DNA of 64,000 nt from Oceanicola sp. 502str15 (GCF_024105635.1 NZ_WYDQ01000001.1:3472501-3536500); one strand, 5' to 3'. Positions 45,042 through 53,781 are shown, counted from the first letter of the stretch. The notes: generated by a model from the sequence alone, not told the origin. Numbers and translations are program-made.

Positions 45042-45689
45042 TCAAAACGGCACCTTCGCCTTGAAGCTCACACCCTTGCCGCCATCGGGGTGCAGCACCC
45101 GAAGCATTTCGGCATGGAGCATCAGGCGGGGGAAGTCCCGTGCCGGGCCCTCTGCATAAAACGGGTCTCCCAGAATGGGGTGGCCGATCTCGCGCATATG
45201 CACCCGGAGCTGGTGCGACCGGCCCGTCTCCGGCATCAGCCGCACCCGGCTTTCGCCCTTGCCCGCCTTCAGCCGCTTCCATCGCGTCACCGCGGCCTTG
45301 CCGTTCTCATGGTCCACCATCTGCCGGGGCCGGTTGGGCCAGTCGACGATCAGGGGCAGGTCCACCACGCCTTCCGGCGCCTCCATCTCGCCCCAGACCC
45401 GCGCCACGTAGTGCTTCTTGGTGCGCCGGTGCTCGAACTGCAGGCCAAGGTGGCGTTGGGCATGGGGGGTGAGGCCAAAGACCATCACGCCCGAGGTATC
45501 CCGATCGAGCCGGTGCACCAGCAGCGCCTCCGGAAATGCCGCCTGCGCCCGTGCCAGCAGGCAGTCCGCCAGATGTTCGCCCTTCCCGGGCACCGAGAGC
45601 AGGCCCGAGGGCTTGTTGAGTGCAAGCAGCTCGTGGTCATGGTGCAGCACATCGAGCGGCGTGTCGGGCGGGCGGTAGTCGTCGCTCAT
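45042..45689 (-). CDS. RluA-family pseudouridine synthase
   Basis: 215 residues. Catalytic D62 sits in HRLDRDTSGV; LNKPSGLLSVPG near 24-35 and the C-terminal QLRVHMREIGHPILGD are standard for RluA. Modifies a uridine in rRNA or tRNA; the shortness and lack of an S4 domain point to the RluA/TruC-like group. The ATG overlaps the stop of the second GFA gene (ATGA), so it belongs to a coupled unit. Confidence 0.92.
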   Translation of the reverse strand: MSDDYRPPDTPLDVLHHDHELLALNKPSGLLSVPGKGEHLADCLLARAQAAFPEALLVHRLDRDTSGVMVFGLTPHAQRHLGLQFEHRRTKKHYVARVWGEMEAPEGVVDLPLIVDWPNRPRQMVDHENGKAAVTRWKRLKAGKGESRVRLMPETGRSHQLRVHMREIGHPILGDPFYAEGPARDFPRLMLHAEMLRVLHPDGGKGVSFKAKVPF

Positions 45690-46057
45690 TCTTGGGGCAA
45701 CCCGTCGGTGATGGTGTAGTAATCGCCCTTGTCGGCCACGTAGATGTGTTTCTCCAGCCGAAGGCCGGTGGGCGCGTCGAGCGCACCGAGGTTCACCGAA
45801 ATCGTACTGTCGCCATGGGCCTGCCAGAAGAGCTGGCAGCCGCAGTCGGGGCAGAAGCCACGCCGGGCCAAGGGGCTGGCCTCGTACCAGCGCGGCGTGC
45901 CTTCGACATGCAGCGCGTCCTCATGGCAATCGGCCCCGGCCATCACGTGACCCGACTGCTTGCGGCACTGGGCGCAATGGCAGGCAGAGGCCTCAACGAG
46001 CGGGCCATCCACCTCGAAGCGTATGGCGCCGCAGTTGCACCGGCCCTGATGGCTCAT
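45686..46057 (-). CDS. GFA-family (glutathione-dependent formaldehyde-activating-like) protein, copy 2
   Basis: 123 residues. Zinc cysteines in the family pattern: CNCGAI (8-13), CHCAQCRKQSGH (26-37), then GFCPDCGCQLFW. The C-terminus has DSTISVNLGALDAP and KGDYYTI. GFA proteins bind zinc and may catalyse glutathione-formaldehyde adduct formation, although many members have unknown function. It is a tandem duplicate of the next gene (both 123 residues with the same zinc pattern) and overlaps it and rluA by 4 bp on either side. Confidence 0.9.
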   Translation of the reverse strand: MSHQGRCNCGAIRFEVDGPLVEASACHCAQCRKQSGHVMAGADCHEDALHVEGTPRWYEASPLARRGFCPDCGCQLFWQAHGDSTISVNLGALDAPTGLRLEKHIYVADKGDYYTITDGLPQE

Positions 46058-46425
46058 GTCTGCTCCACCCCATCCCCGATGTCGTAGTAGTCGCCCTTGT
46101 CGGCCGTGAAGATGTGCTTCTGCAGTGTCAGGCCGGTCGGCCCATCCACCGCGCCAAGGGCAAAGCTGATGGTGTCTTCGGCGTTGTGTTTCCAGAACAG
46201 GAAGCTGCCGCAGGTCGGGCAGAAGCCGCGTTTGGCGGTTTCGGAAGAAGCATACCACTGCGGTTCGCCGGTGATCGTCAGCTCGCCGTCCTTCACGTAG
46301 GCGGACGACCACAGATGCCCCGACATCCGCCGGCACTGCCCGCAATGGCAGACCGAAACGCCCTGCGGCTCTCCGGTGACCTCAAAGCGGATCGCCCCGC
46401 ACAGGCAGGAACCGGACAGGCTCAT
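46054..46425 (-). CDS. GFA-family protein, copy 1
   Basis: 123 residues from ATG 46425, seven bases after GGAGG. Zinc motifs CLCGAI, CHCGQCRRMSGH and GFCPTCGSFLFW, with LTLQKHIFTADKGDYYDI near the end. Same length and layout as copy 2 and about half identical by eye, so a local duplication is likely. The unit reads fRMsr, GFA 1, GFA 2, RluA. Substrate specificity of each copy is unknown. Confidence 0.9.
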   Translation of the reverse strand: MSLSGSCLCGAIRFEVTGEPQGVSVCHCGQCRRMSGHLWSSAYVKDGELTITGEPQWYASSETAKRGFCPTCGSFLFWKHNAEDTISFALGAVDGPTGLTLQKHIFTADKGDYYDIGDGVEQT

Positions 46426-46471
46426 CGCAGGCCCTCCATCCGCTTCCGGCGCGGTGAAAGCCGCCAGCCGC

Positions 46472-46948
46472 TCATCGCCAGTGCCCGCCATTGCCGAAAG
46501 CCACCTCGATCACCTGCGCCAACCCCTCCGCATCGGCCGGGCCAAAGGCGGCGGGCTGATCGCTGTCGATGTCGAGCACGCCGATCAGCCGCCCGGATGC
46601 GCCCCGGACCGGCAGCACAATCTCGGACCGGGTCGAGGCGGCGCAGGCGATATGGCCCGGAAAGGCCTCGACGTCATCGACAAGCTGCACCTCTCCCGTT
46701 TGCGCGCAGGTGCCGCAAACGCCGTTGCCGAACGGGATCACGAGGCAGCCGTGGCCGCCCTGATAGGGGCCGATCTTGAGCATGTCCGGCGCGGTCACGC
46801 GGTAGAAGCCGGTCCAGTCGAAGCGGTCGTCGGCGTGGTGGATTTCGCAGGCCAGCGTGGCCATGATCGCCACCTCGTCGGTTTCGCCCTCCGTCAGGCT
46901 CTCGACCACCTTGATCAGCGCCGCATAGTCGACCTCAGGCACGTTCAA
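46472..46948 (-). CDS. msrC: Free methionine-(R)-sulfoxide reductase (GAF-domain fRMsr)
   Basis: 158 residues. GAF fold with the three cysteines of the family at the standard spacing: C68 (GCLVIPFGNG), C78 (VCGTC) and C102 (HIACAASTRSEIVLPV), spaced 10 and 24. It reduces free methionine-R-sulfoxide in the cytosol. The 5' end overlaps the thiolase stop by 14 bp, so the two are translated in tandem, and 47 bp separate it from GFA copy 1. Confidence 0.9.
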   Translation of the reverse strand: MNVPEVDYAALIKVVESLTEGETDEVAIMATLACEIHHADDRFDWTGFYRVTAPDMLKIGPYQGGHGCLVIPFGNGVCGTCAQTGEVQLVDDVEAFPGHIACAASTRSEIVLPVRGASGRLIGVLDIDSDQPAAFGPADAEGLAQVIEVAFGNGGHWR

Positions 46949-48095
46949 TCGCGATCGCCGTGCCCTCGCCTCCCCCGATGCAGATAGCGGCCACGCCGCG
47001 CTTCAGGTCGCGCTTTTCCAGCGCATTCAGCAGGGTAACCATGATCCGCGCACCGCTGGCCCCGATCGGGTGGCCCAGGGCGCAGGCGCCGCCGTTGACG
47101 TTGATCCTGTCACGGCCCACGCCCATCTCGCGCATGAAGGCCATGGGGACCACGGCGAAGGCTTCGTTCACTTCCCAGAGGTCCACGTCCTCCACGCTCC
47201 AGCCGAGACGCTTCAGCAGCTTCTGCGCGGCGGGCACGGGGGCGGTGGTGAACAGGCCGGGGGCCTGTGCGTGGCTGGCGTGGCCGAGGATATGGGCGCG
47301 GATGGGCAGGCCCGAGTCCTCGCCCGCCAGCACCAGCGCCGCCGCCCCGTCGGAGATCGAGGAGGAGTTGGCCGCCGTCACCGTGCCGCCCTCGCGGAAG
47401 GCGGGCTTCAGCGTCGGGATCTTGTCGGGCCGTGCGTTGCCGGGCTGCTCGTCTTCGGTCACCACCGTGTCGCCGCGCCGCCCCTTCACCGTGACCGCAG
47501 TGATCTCGCCGTCGAAGCGGCCTTCCTTCTGCGCCGCCAGCGCGTTTTCCAGCGAGCCGAGCGCATAGTCGTCCTGCGCGGCGCGGGTGAACTGAAACTT
47601 CTCGGCGCAATCCTCGGCAAAGGTGCCCATCAGGCGGCCCTTGTCATAGGCGTCTTCCAGCCCGTCGAGAAACATCGAATCCTGCACCTGCTGATGCCCG
47701 ATGCGCGCGCCGCCGCGCATTTTGGGCAGCAGGTAGGGCGCACCCGTCATGCTCTCCATCCCGCCGGCAATCACCACGCCGGCGCTGCCGCCCATGATGC
47801 TGTCGAAGCCGGCCATCGCCGCCTTCATGCCCGAGCCGCACATCTTGTTGAGCGTGGTCGCGGGCAGCTCTTCGCCCAGCCCTGCGGCAAAGCCCGCCTG
47901 TCGCGCCGGGGCCTGGCCCTGGCCGGCGGGCAGCACGCAGCCCATCAGCAGCTCGTCGGCACGCTCGGTGCCCGCCTGCTCCATCGCCGCACGAATGGCC
48001 GCGCCTCCGAGGTCCGCTGCGCTGACATCGGCGAATGCGCCCTGAAACCCGCCCATCGGCGTGCGTGCCGCGCCTGCAATTCCTACCCGTGCCAT
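46935..48095 (-). CDS. Acetyl-CoA C-acyltransferase (thiolase)
   Basis: 386 residues from ATG 48095 preceded by GGGAGAG. The nucleophile C86 (NKMCGSGMKA), H342 (GACALGHPIGASGAR) and C372 (CIGGGEG) form the standard thiolase set. Condenses or cleaves acetyl-CoA/3-ketoacyl-CoA in fatty acid, polyhydroxybutyrate or amino acid pathways. The reading remains open upstream but that part is antisense to the STAS gene, so I excluded it. Divergent from the STAS gene (94 bp). Leads the coupled cluster with fRMsr and the GFA genes. Confidence 0.93.
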   Translation of the reverse strand: MARVGIAGAARTPMGGFQGAFADVSAADLGGAAIRAAMEQAGTERADELLMGCVLPAGQGQAPARQAGFAAGLGEELPATTLNKMCGSGMKAAMAGFDSIMGGSAGVVIAGGMESMTGAPYLLPKMRGGARIGHQQVQDSMFLDGLEDAYDKGRLMGTFAEDCAEKFQFTRAAQDDYALGSLENALAAQKEGRFDGEITAVTVKGRRGDTVVTEDEQPGNARPDKIPTLKPAFREGGTVTAANSSSISDGAAALVLAGEDSGLPIRAHILGHASHAQAPGLFTTAPVPAAQKLLKRLGWSVEDVDLWEVNEAFAVVPMAFMREMGVGRDRINVNGGACALGHPIGASGARIMVTLLNALEKRDLKRGVAAICIGGGEGTAIAIERA

Positions 48096-48189
48096 CGCTC
48101 TCTCCCAGATCTGATCTGGCACCTGCATACCGAATGGTAAGGTTTGGCGTCTAGGTCTGAAGGCAACCGCAATTGTCTCGGAGCAGGCC

Positions 48190-48534
48190 ATGAACGTCGA
48201 AGCCATCACCAAGGGCAAGATCCTTCTCGTCACCGTGCACGAAAGCCGGATCGACGCGGCCGTGGCGGTTGCCTTCAAGGAAACCATGCGAGAGCGGACC
48301 CTGGGCCATCCCGGGCGGATCGTGCTCGACATGAGCGAAGTCGGGTTTCTCGACAGTTCGGGCCTTGGTGCCGTGGTCGGCGCCATGAAGCAGATCGACC
48401 CGGGCGCCAAGCTGGAGCTGGCGGGCCTGTCGCGGACGGTGGCGAAGGTCTTCAAGCTCACGCGGATGGACTCTGTCTTTACCATCCACAGCTCCGTCGC
48501 CGCCGGCCTTGCCGCCGCCGAAAACGCCGCCTGA
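48190..48534 (+). CDS. STAS-domain anti-sigma factor antagonist (RsbV/SpoIIAA-like)
   Basis: 114 residues, a single STAS domain. The phosphorylatable serine sits in LDSSGLGAVVGAM (S56 most likely, as in SpoIIAA). In the unphosphorylated state such proteins bind an RsbW-type kinase and free a sigma factor or other target. The next gene encodes an RsbW/SpoIIAB-like ATP-binding protein 12 bp downstream, so the pair forms a partner-switch module. No sigma factor or phosphatase gene lies beside it. Confidence 0.88.
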   Translation: MNVEAITKGKILLVTVHESRIDAAVAVAFKETMRERTLGHPGRIVLDMSEVGFLDSSGLGAVVGAMKQIDPGAKLELAGLSRTVAKVFKLTRMDSVFTIHSSVAAGLAAAENAA

Positions 48535-48546
48535 ACGGGCCGCGAC

Positions 48547-49056
48547 ATGGCCAAACGCGCCACCATGGAACAGCACGCAAATGTCACGCCCTTTCCCCTT
48601 GTGGCAAAGGGCGAGCGCAATGCCCTGCGCATCGTGCTCTCCAGCTCCCCGCTCGAAGTGCGCCGCGCGCTGGAGCGGGTATTGGGCGATCTGTCGCCTC
48701 TGAACCTGACGGAAGATGCGCGCGGCACCGTCGAGCTGGTTCTGGCGGAAGTGCTGAACAACGTCGTTGAACACGCCTACGAAGAATCCGCTGCGGGCGT
48801 GATCGAGATTACCGTTCTGCAGGGCGAGCGCCGGCTGTTCTGCGCGGTCTCCGACCATGGCCGGCCCATGCCCGGCCTCGCCGCGCCCTCCGGGCAGGCG
48901 GCTCGCGTGGATGTGCCGCTCGACGCCCTGCCGGAAGGCGGCTTTGGCTGGTTCCTGATCCGCGAGCTTTCGAACGATCTGGAATACACCCGCGAGAACG
49001 ATCAGAATCGCCTGACCTTCTCGCTCGATGTCGACGAGCTGTCGGACCGGGGCTGA
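48547..49056 (+). CDS. RsbW/SpoIIAB-like ATP-binding (serine kinase, anti-sigma type) protein
   Basis: 169 residues from ATG 48547 (ATG 48565 is possible). A HATPase_c_2 domain: the N-box [11 protein letters not shown] (about 78-88) binds Mg-[11 protein letters not shown] and [17 protein letters not shown] correspond to the G1/G2 boxes. Like RsbW it would phosphorylate the STAS protein and hold a regulatory target. The immediate upstream STAS gene is the obvious partner. Output target unknown from the window. Confidence 0.88.
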   Translation: MAKRATMEQHANVTPFPLVAKGERNALRIVLSSSPLEVRRALERVLGDLSPLNLTEDARGTVELVLAEVLNNVVEHAYEESAAGVIEITVLQGERRLFCAVSDHGRPMPGLAAPSGQAARVDVPLDALPEGGFGWFLIRELSNDLEYTRENDQNRLTFSLDVDELSDRG

Positions 49057-49361
49057 GGCCCGCGCCGATACGCTATCATCCAAGCCGCACCGGTGCCGAT
49101 TGGGTGCTGAATCCGTGCCCAATCCGCCCTCTCCGCATCATTGTTTCGCGCTCGGCGATCATCGCCGCAAAATGGTCCCGATCCGACCTCAGGGGGGTCA
49201 GGATCAAGGGCGATACAGAACGGGTAGCTGCATATAGCTTCCCTCGGCGCCACGCTTCATAGCCCCCACCCAGTGCGTGGCGTCGAGGTTCTTCTCTTCC
49301 CGACATCGCTGTCTTGCTGCCCTCCGCCGTGCCCCCTAGTGTCACCGCCGGAGGAATACCC
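49057..49361. other. Spacer without recognised gene
   Basis: 305 bp between the RsbW-like gene and the gamma-glutamyltransferase gene. Both strands have open frames, but they have no signal peptide, family pattern or ribosome site and are rich in rare-looking Arg/Ser/Pro residues. No convincing hairpin with T-tract was seen. It presumably contains the promoter of the downstream gene. Confidence 0.4.
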
Positions 49362-50942
49362 ATGCGCAATTTCGAATACCCGGGCCGCTCGCCTGTTCTC
49401 TCACTCAATGGCATGTGCGCCACGTCGCACCCGCTGGCGGCGCAGGCTGCCGTGGAGATCCTGAAGGCCGGCGGAAACGCGGTGGATGCCGGCATCGCCG
49501 CCGCCGTGCTGCTGGGCCTCTGCGAGCCGCAGAGCACCGGGATCGGGGGCGATTGCTTTGCGCTGGTCAAGCCTGCCGGGTCGAACGAGGTGCATGCGCT
49601 CAACAGCTCGGGCCGCGCTCCGGCAGCGACCGACCCAGAGCGGCTGCGCAGCCTCGGGCCGGTGATCGAGGTCTACAACAACCCACACGCCGTCACCATT
49701 CCCGGCGCCATTTCCGGCTTTGCCGCCCTGTCGGAGCGCTTCGGCAAGCTCGGCCTCGCGCAGAGCCTTGCCCCGGCGATCCACTATGCCGAGGAGGGCG
49801 TGCCGGTGGCGGGGCGGGTTTCGCGCGACTGGCGGCTCGAGGGGCAACACCTGAAGAGTGACACGGCGCGTGCGTATTTTCTGAACCAGGGCAAGCCCTT
49901 GGCCCATGGCGAGCTGTTTCGCGCGCCGGGGCAGGCAGAGGTTCTGCGTCGCATCGCACAGGAGGGGCCATCGGCGTTCTACGAGGGCGAAGTGGCTGAA
50001 GACATGCTCAAGGTCGTCGAAGGCGGCAGCCACAGCCTCGAAGATTTTGCCGCCGGGGCGCAGGCCGCCTGCTGGGTCGATCCTGTCACCGGGCCCTATC
50101 GCAGTCGGACGATTGCCGAGAACCCGCCCAACACCCAGGGCGCGGCGGCGGTGCTGATGGCGGCGATTCTCCAGGAGTTCGACATTGCCGGGATGGACCC
50201 GCTGGGCGCGGAGCGGACGCATATCGAGATCGAGGCGCAGAAACTGGCCTACGATGCCCGCGACCGCTTTGTGGCCGACCCCGATCACATGGCCGATCCG
50301 GCGCGCCTGCTGCGGCCCGGCCTTGGTGCGGAGCTGGCGGCGCTGATCGACCCGGGCCGGGTGCAGGAGCAGGTGGCGAGCCTCACCGAGGCGGTGCACC
50401 GCGACACGGTCTACCTCTGCGTCGTCGACCGCGACGGCATGGCACTGTCACTCATCTACTCGATCTTCCACAGCTTCGGCTCGGGATTGGTAAGCCCGAA
50501 ATTCGGCATTCTGATGCAGAACCGGGGCGCCGGGCTTTCGCTTGTGCCGGGCCATCCCAACGAGGCCGGGCCGGGCAAGCGGCCGATGCACACGATCATT
50601 CCGGGCATGATGCTGCACGACGGGCGGGTCGAGATGCCCTTTGGCGTGATGGGGGGCCAATATCAGGCGGCCGGCCATGCCCGGCTGCTTTCCAACATCC
50701 TGGACTTCGGGATGGACCCCCAGGAAGCCATTGACGCGCCACGGTTTTTCTCGACCAGCAAGGGTGTCGAATGGGAGGAGGCCATGCCCGAGGCGACCCG
50801 CGCCGCTCTGGTGGCGAAGGGCCACAGGCTGTTTGCGGCGCCCAAGCCGATTGGCGGGGCGCAGGCGATCCGGATCACGCCGGAGGGCGTGCTGATCGGC
50901 GGATCGGATCCTCGAAAGGACGGCTGCGCGATCGGGTATTGA
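49362..50942 (+). CDS. Gamma-glutamyltransferase family protein
   Basis: 526 residues from ATG 49362, six bases after GGAGGAA. GGT fold: GGNAVDAGIAAAV (38-50), SGRAP at 83-87, and GIGGDCFAL (60-68) in the large-subunit region. The likely autoprocessing nucleophile is T349 in HRDTVYLCVVDRDG, followed by SLIYSIFHSFGSG and, late, PMHTIIPGMML. Unlike most periplasmic GGTs there is no signal peptide, so it probably acts in the cytosol on a gamma-glutamyl or amide substrate. The 3' end faces hspQ with 12 bp between stops. Confidence 0.9.
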   Translation: MRNFEYPGRSPVLSLNGMCATSHPLAAQAAVEILKAGGNAVDAGIAAAVLLGLCEPQSTGIGGDCFALVKPAGSNEVHALNSSGRAPAATDPERLRSLGPVIEVYNNPHAVTIPGAISGFAALSERFGKLGLAQSLAPAIHYAEEGVPVAGRVSRDWRLEGQHLKSDTARAYFLNQGKPLAHGELFRAPGQAEVLRRIAQEGPSAFYEGEVAEDMLKVVEGGSHSLEDFAAGAQAACWVDPVTGPYRSRTIAENPPNTQGAAAVLMAAILQEFDIAGMDPLGAERTHIEIEAQKLAYDARDRFVADPDHMADPARLLRPGLGAELAALIDPGRVQEQVASLTEAVHRDTVYLCVVDRDGMALSLIYSIFHSFGSGLVSPKFGILMQNRGAGLSLVPGHPNEAGPGKRPMHTIIPGMMLHDGRVEMPFGVMGGQYQAAGHARLLSNILDFGMDPQEAIDAPRFFSTSKGVEWEEAMPEATRAALVAKGHRLFAAPKPIGGAQAIRITPEGVLIGGSDPRKDGCAIGY

Positions 50943-50957
50943 GGGGGGAGCCCCTCA
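50940..50957. other. Hairpin holding both facing stop codons
   Basis: TGAGGGG (50940-50946) and CCCCTCA (50951-50957) form a 7-bp stem with a GGAG loop. The TGA stop of the GGT gene (50940-50942) and the complementary stop of hspQ (50955-50957) form its ends. No T-tract. Confidence 0.5.
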
Positions 50958-51281
50958 GTTCAGCTGGAAGTGGAGGGGGTAGACGCCGTCTTCGAACGGG
51001 CCGAAGAGGTCTGGCAGGTCGGGGTGGTCCACCGGTTCGCCGGAGTAGTCGGCCACCAGGTTCTGCTCGCTGACATAGGCCACGTAGTAGCTTTGGTCGT
51101 TCTCGGCCAGCAGGTGATAGAACGGCTGTTCCTTGGACGGCCGGCTCTCTTCGGGAATGGCGGCATACCATTCGTCCGTGTTCGAGAACATCGCGTCCAC
51201 ATCGAAGATCACGCCCCGAAAGGGATGCTTTCGATGCTTCACCACTTGTCCGAGGTGATATTTGGCCCGGGTCTTCATCAT
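50955..51281 (-). CDS. hspQ: Heat shock protein HspQ
   Basis: 108 residues, the usual size. Starts MMKTRAKYHLGQVVKHRKHP and carries GVIFDVDAMFSNTDEWY, PFYHLLAENDQSYYVAYVSEQNL, the HspQ signature. In Escherichia coli it stabilises or inhibits Lon-dependent degradation of DnaA and is heat-induced. Divergent from the AEC transporter. No heat-shock promoter could be confirmed by eye. Confidence 0.9.
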   Translation of the reverse strand: MMKTRAKYHLGQVVKHRKHPFRGVIFDVDAMFSNTDEWYAAIPEESRPSKEQPFYHLLAENDQSYYVAYVSEQNLVADYSGEPVDHPDLPDLFGPFEDGVYPLHFQLN

Positions 51282-51366
51282 TCCATTGCGCTCCCCACGT
51301 GCCGATGGTTAGTCGAGGCGGGGGGCGATGTCTACAAATCCGCCCGGAAAAACAGGGAAACAGTGT

Positions 51367-52248
51367 GTGAACCTCGTTCTGACAGTGGCGCAAATTGTCG
51401 CGCCCGTCTTCATCCTGGCGGCAATCGGCTTTGTCTGGGTGAAGCTCGGGCAGGACTATCCCATGCGGTTCATCACCCGGTTGGTGATGACGCTGGCGAT
51501 CCCCTGTCTGATCTTCGGCGCGCTGATGAAGACCGAGATCGACCCGCAATCCCTCACCGCCGTGTCGCTTGCTGCCATCGCGGCCTATGCCGCTGTAATC
51601 ATAACGTTTTACGTGGTCGCCAAACTGCTCAAGCTCGACATGCGGACCTATCTTGCGCCGCTGATCTTCGGCAATACCGGCAACCTTGGCCTGCCGCTGG
51701 CGCTCTTTGCCTTTGGCGAGGAGGGCCTCGGCTTTGCGGTGGTGATCTTCGCCATCATGGCGATGATGTCGTTCACTTATGGTATCTGGCTGGTGTCGGG
51801 TGGCGGCAACCCCTTGAAATCGCTCAAGGAACCCGTCGTCATCGGCACCGCGCTGGGCGCGCTGTTTCTGTGGCAGGGCTGGCAGACGCCGATCTGGATC
51901 ACCAACACCATCGACCTCATCGCGCAGGTCGCGATCCCGCTCATGCTCATCACCCTCGGCGTGGCCGTTGCGCGGCTTCAGCCGGGAGACATGGGCCGTG
52001 CCTTCTGGCTTTCGCTGCTGAAGGCCGCGGTCTGCGCGGGCATCGGCGTTGGCGCGGGCCTTGCCTTTGGCCTCACCGGCACGGCCTTTGCCGTTCTGAT
52101 CCTGCAATTGATAACACCGATCGCGGTTACAAATTACTTACTCGCCGAACGCTTCGGCGCCGACAGCTCTGCCGTGGCCGGGCTGGTGGTGGCCTCGACC
52201 CTGCTGTCGGTCGCCTTCCTGCCGCTGGCGCTCGCCTTCCTCGTCTGA
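51367..52248 (+). CDS. AEC-family transporter
   Basis: 293 residues if GTG 51367 starts the protein just before the first membrane helix (NLVLTVAQIVAPVF); an ATG at 51328 with a purine-rich site upstream would add 13 residues. Ten helices in two repeats with IFGNTGNLGLPLALFAFG and QVAIPLMLITLGVAVARL, the two halves' signatures of the auxin-efflux-carrier superfamily. Likely exports organic acids or an unknown anion. Downstream of hspQ, 85 bp apart and divergent. Confidence 0.88.
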   Translation: MNLVLTVAQIVAPVFILAAIGFVWVKLGQDYPMRFITRLVMTLAIPCLIFGALMKTEIDPQSLTAVSLAAIAAYAAVIITFYVVAKLLKLDMRTYLAPLIFGNTGNLGLPLALFAFGEEGLGFAVVIFAIMAMMSFTYGIWLVSGGGNPLKSLKEPVVIGTALGALFLWQGWQTPIWITNTIDLIAQVAIPLMLITLGVAVARLQPGDMGRAFWLSLLKAAVCAGIGVGAGLAFGLTGTAFAVLILQLITPIAVTNYLLAERFGADSSAVAGLVVASTLLSVAFLPLALAFLV

Positions 52249-52349
52249 AATGTGATCTGCCCTGCGCTATTGAGCGTTCCCCCGGGCACTGAATTCGCTT
52301 ATTCTTGCTCAAAATGCGGCAAAGACCGCGCGAGCAGAGGCGAGTGACG

Positions 52350-52937
52350 ATGAGCAGGAAAATCAGCACCGTGCTGGTATTGGCCCTTCTTGCGGGCTGT
52401 GGTGGCGGGCGTGAGCTGGAAAGCCCCCGCAACCTCGAGAATGCATGTGCATTGGTCGACGAGCGGCCCAAGTACCTGCGGGCCATGCAGCGCACGGAGC
52501 GGCGCTGGAACGTGCCGGTGCACGTGCAAATGGCCACGATCTATCAGGAAAGCAAGTTCGACGGCGATGCCCGGACCCCGTTTCAGTGGTCTCTCGGGGT
52601 GATCCCGATGGGGCGGCAGAGCTCGGCCTTCGGCTACTCCCAGGCGCTGGATGCGACCTGGCAGGAGTACAAGGACGAGACCGGAAACCGCCGTGCCCGG
52701 CGCGATGATATCCAGGACGCCACCGACTTCATGGGCTGGTATATGAACCAGACCCGCGAGCGGAACGGGGTGGCGCTGACCGACGCGCGCAACCAGTATC
52801 TGGCCTATCACGAGGGGCATACCGGCTTCCGCAATGGCAGCTACAACGCCAAGGCGTGGCTGGTGCGGGTGGCCGGACAAGTGGGTGCGAGATCAGAGGT
52901 TTACCGCGCCCAGCTCGCCGCCTGCGGCAAGGCCTGA
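52350..52937 (+). CDS. Lytic transglycosylase-like (SLT) lipoprotein
   Basis: 195 residues from ATG 52350. Short signal peptide with lipobox LLAGC (C17). SLT-like fold with catalytic-type E67 in YQESKFD, then ALDATWQEYKDETG and DATDFMGWYMNQTRERNG, and a C-terminal YLAYHEGHTGFRNG. The family cuts peptidoglycan glycan strands to anhydro-muropeptides in the periplasm. The upstream AEC gene is 101 bp away; the 3' end faces lolA with 52 bp between. Confidence 0.82.
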   Translation: MSRKISTVLVLALLAGCGGGRELESPRNLENACALVDERPKYLRAMQRTERRWNVPVHVQMATIYQESKFDGDARTPFQWSLGVIPMGRQSSAFGYSQALDATWQEYKDETGNRRARRDDIQDATDFMGWYMNQTRERNGVALTDARNQYLAYHEGHTGFRNGSYNAKAWLVRVAGQVGARSEVYRAQLAACGKA

Positions 52938-52989
52938 CGGCAAAAGGAACGGGGCCGCGCCGTGCAGGCGGGCCCCGCCGGGACGACGC

Positions 52990-53592
52990 TCAGTTGCCGC
53001 GTCGCTGGGTCTCTTGCGGGATGTTGAACAGCGAGGGGCGCATGTTGCCGCCCTTCTTCAGTTCTCCAAGCACAACAGTGGTTTGCGAGCCGGCATTGTC
53101 GGTGATCACCCATTGCCGCAGTTCGACCGGCGAGGAGGTGAAGACCAGCTCGATGTGGCCATACTCGGGGTGCTCGGGATCCTGGGCGCGGACGGTGGTG
53201 GTTTTGCCGTCGGACTTGTGGCCCGTGATCATGCCGCTGCGGTTAAAATCAACCCTTTCCGCCAATATGATAGAGAGCGGCGTGCGGCGCAGCGGGTATT
53301 GCTCGGGGCCGGTGTTGGACTTGCTGTCGAACACTGCGACCTGGCCGCCGCCGGCCATCACGAGGCTGCTGTCGGGCTTGTTGTACTCGAACCGGATGCG
53401 CCCGGGGCGGTGGATGTAGATCTGGCCGGTGGAGATTGTGCCATCGGAATTGATCTGGGTGAACTCGCCCGTCGCGGTGGTGAACTTGTTGAGATAGTTC
53501 GACAAATTCGACAGCGAGACCTTCTGGGCCGCAGCCGGAAGGGCGAGGGCCAGCAGGAGGGCCGGGGCGAGTAGGGTGCGCAGGAGTTTCAT
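52990..53592 (-). CDS. lolA: Outer-membrane lipoprotein carrier LolA
   Basis: 200 residues from ATG 53592 with AAGGA in front. Signal peptide 1-22 (ends AAAQ). Mature part has ATGEFTQINSDGTISTGQIYIHRPG, QVAVFDSKSNTGPEQYPL and a C-terminal LFNIPQETQRR, the incomplete beta-barrel of LolA. It ferries lipoproteins across the periplasm to the outer membrane. Located beside ftsK as in other Rhodobacteraceae. Lipoprotein substrates in this window include the BamE-like and DUF3035 proteins. Confidence 0.9.
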   Translation of the reverse strand: MKLLRTLLAPALLLALALPAAAQKVSLSNLSNYLNKFTTATGEFTQINSDGTISTGQIYIHRPGRIRFEYNKPDSSLVMAGGGQVAVFDSKSNTGPEQYPLRRTPLSIILAERVDFNRSGMITGHKSDGKTTTVRAQDPEHPEYGHIELVFTSSPVELRQWVITDNAGSQTTVVLGELKKGGNMRPSLFNIPQETQRRGN

Positions 53593-53781
53593 GCGGCGTC
53601 CTTCTTGTTTCAGTTCAGGCTTCGTGCCCGTCAACGCCCTACTTAGGCGGTTTGTGCCTGATATGCGATAACAAGGCGGGGAGAATGGGGTGTTGGCCCC
53701 AGCTATCCGCTAACGCCGGGTTACGGCACCGCGCCAAAACCTTGCTGGCCGGAACGGGCGGTGAACATTTGCGAGTCACAC

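Noticed and set aside
48096..48761. N-terminal extension of the thiolase frame
   Set aside because: It runs antisense to the STAS and ATPase genes and would precede a standard thiolase N-terminus MARVGIAGAARTP.
49076..49253. Small open frames in the spacer before the GGT gene
   Set aside because: No ribosome site, no family resemblance and unusual composition.
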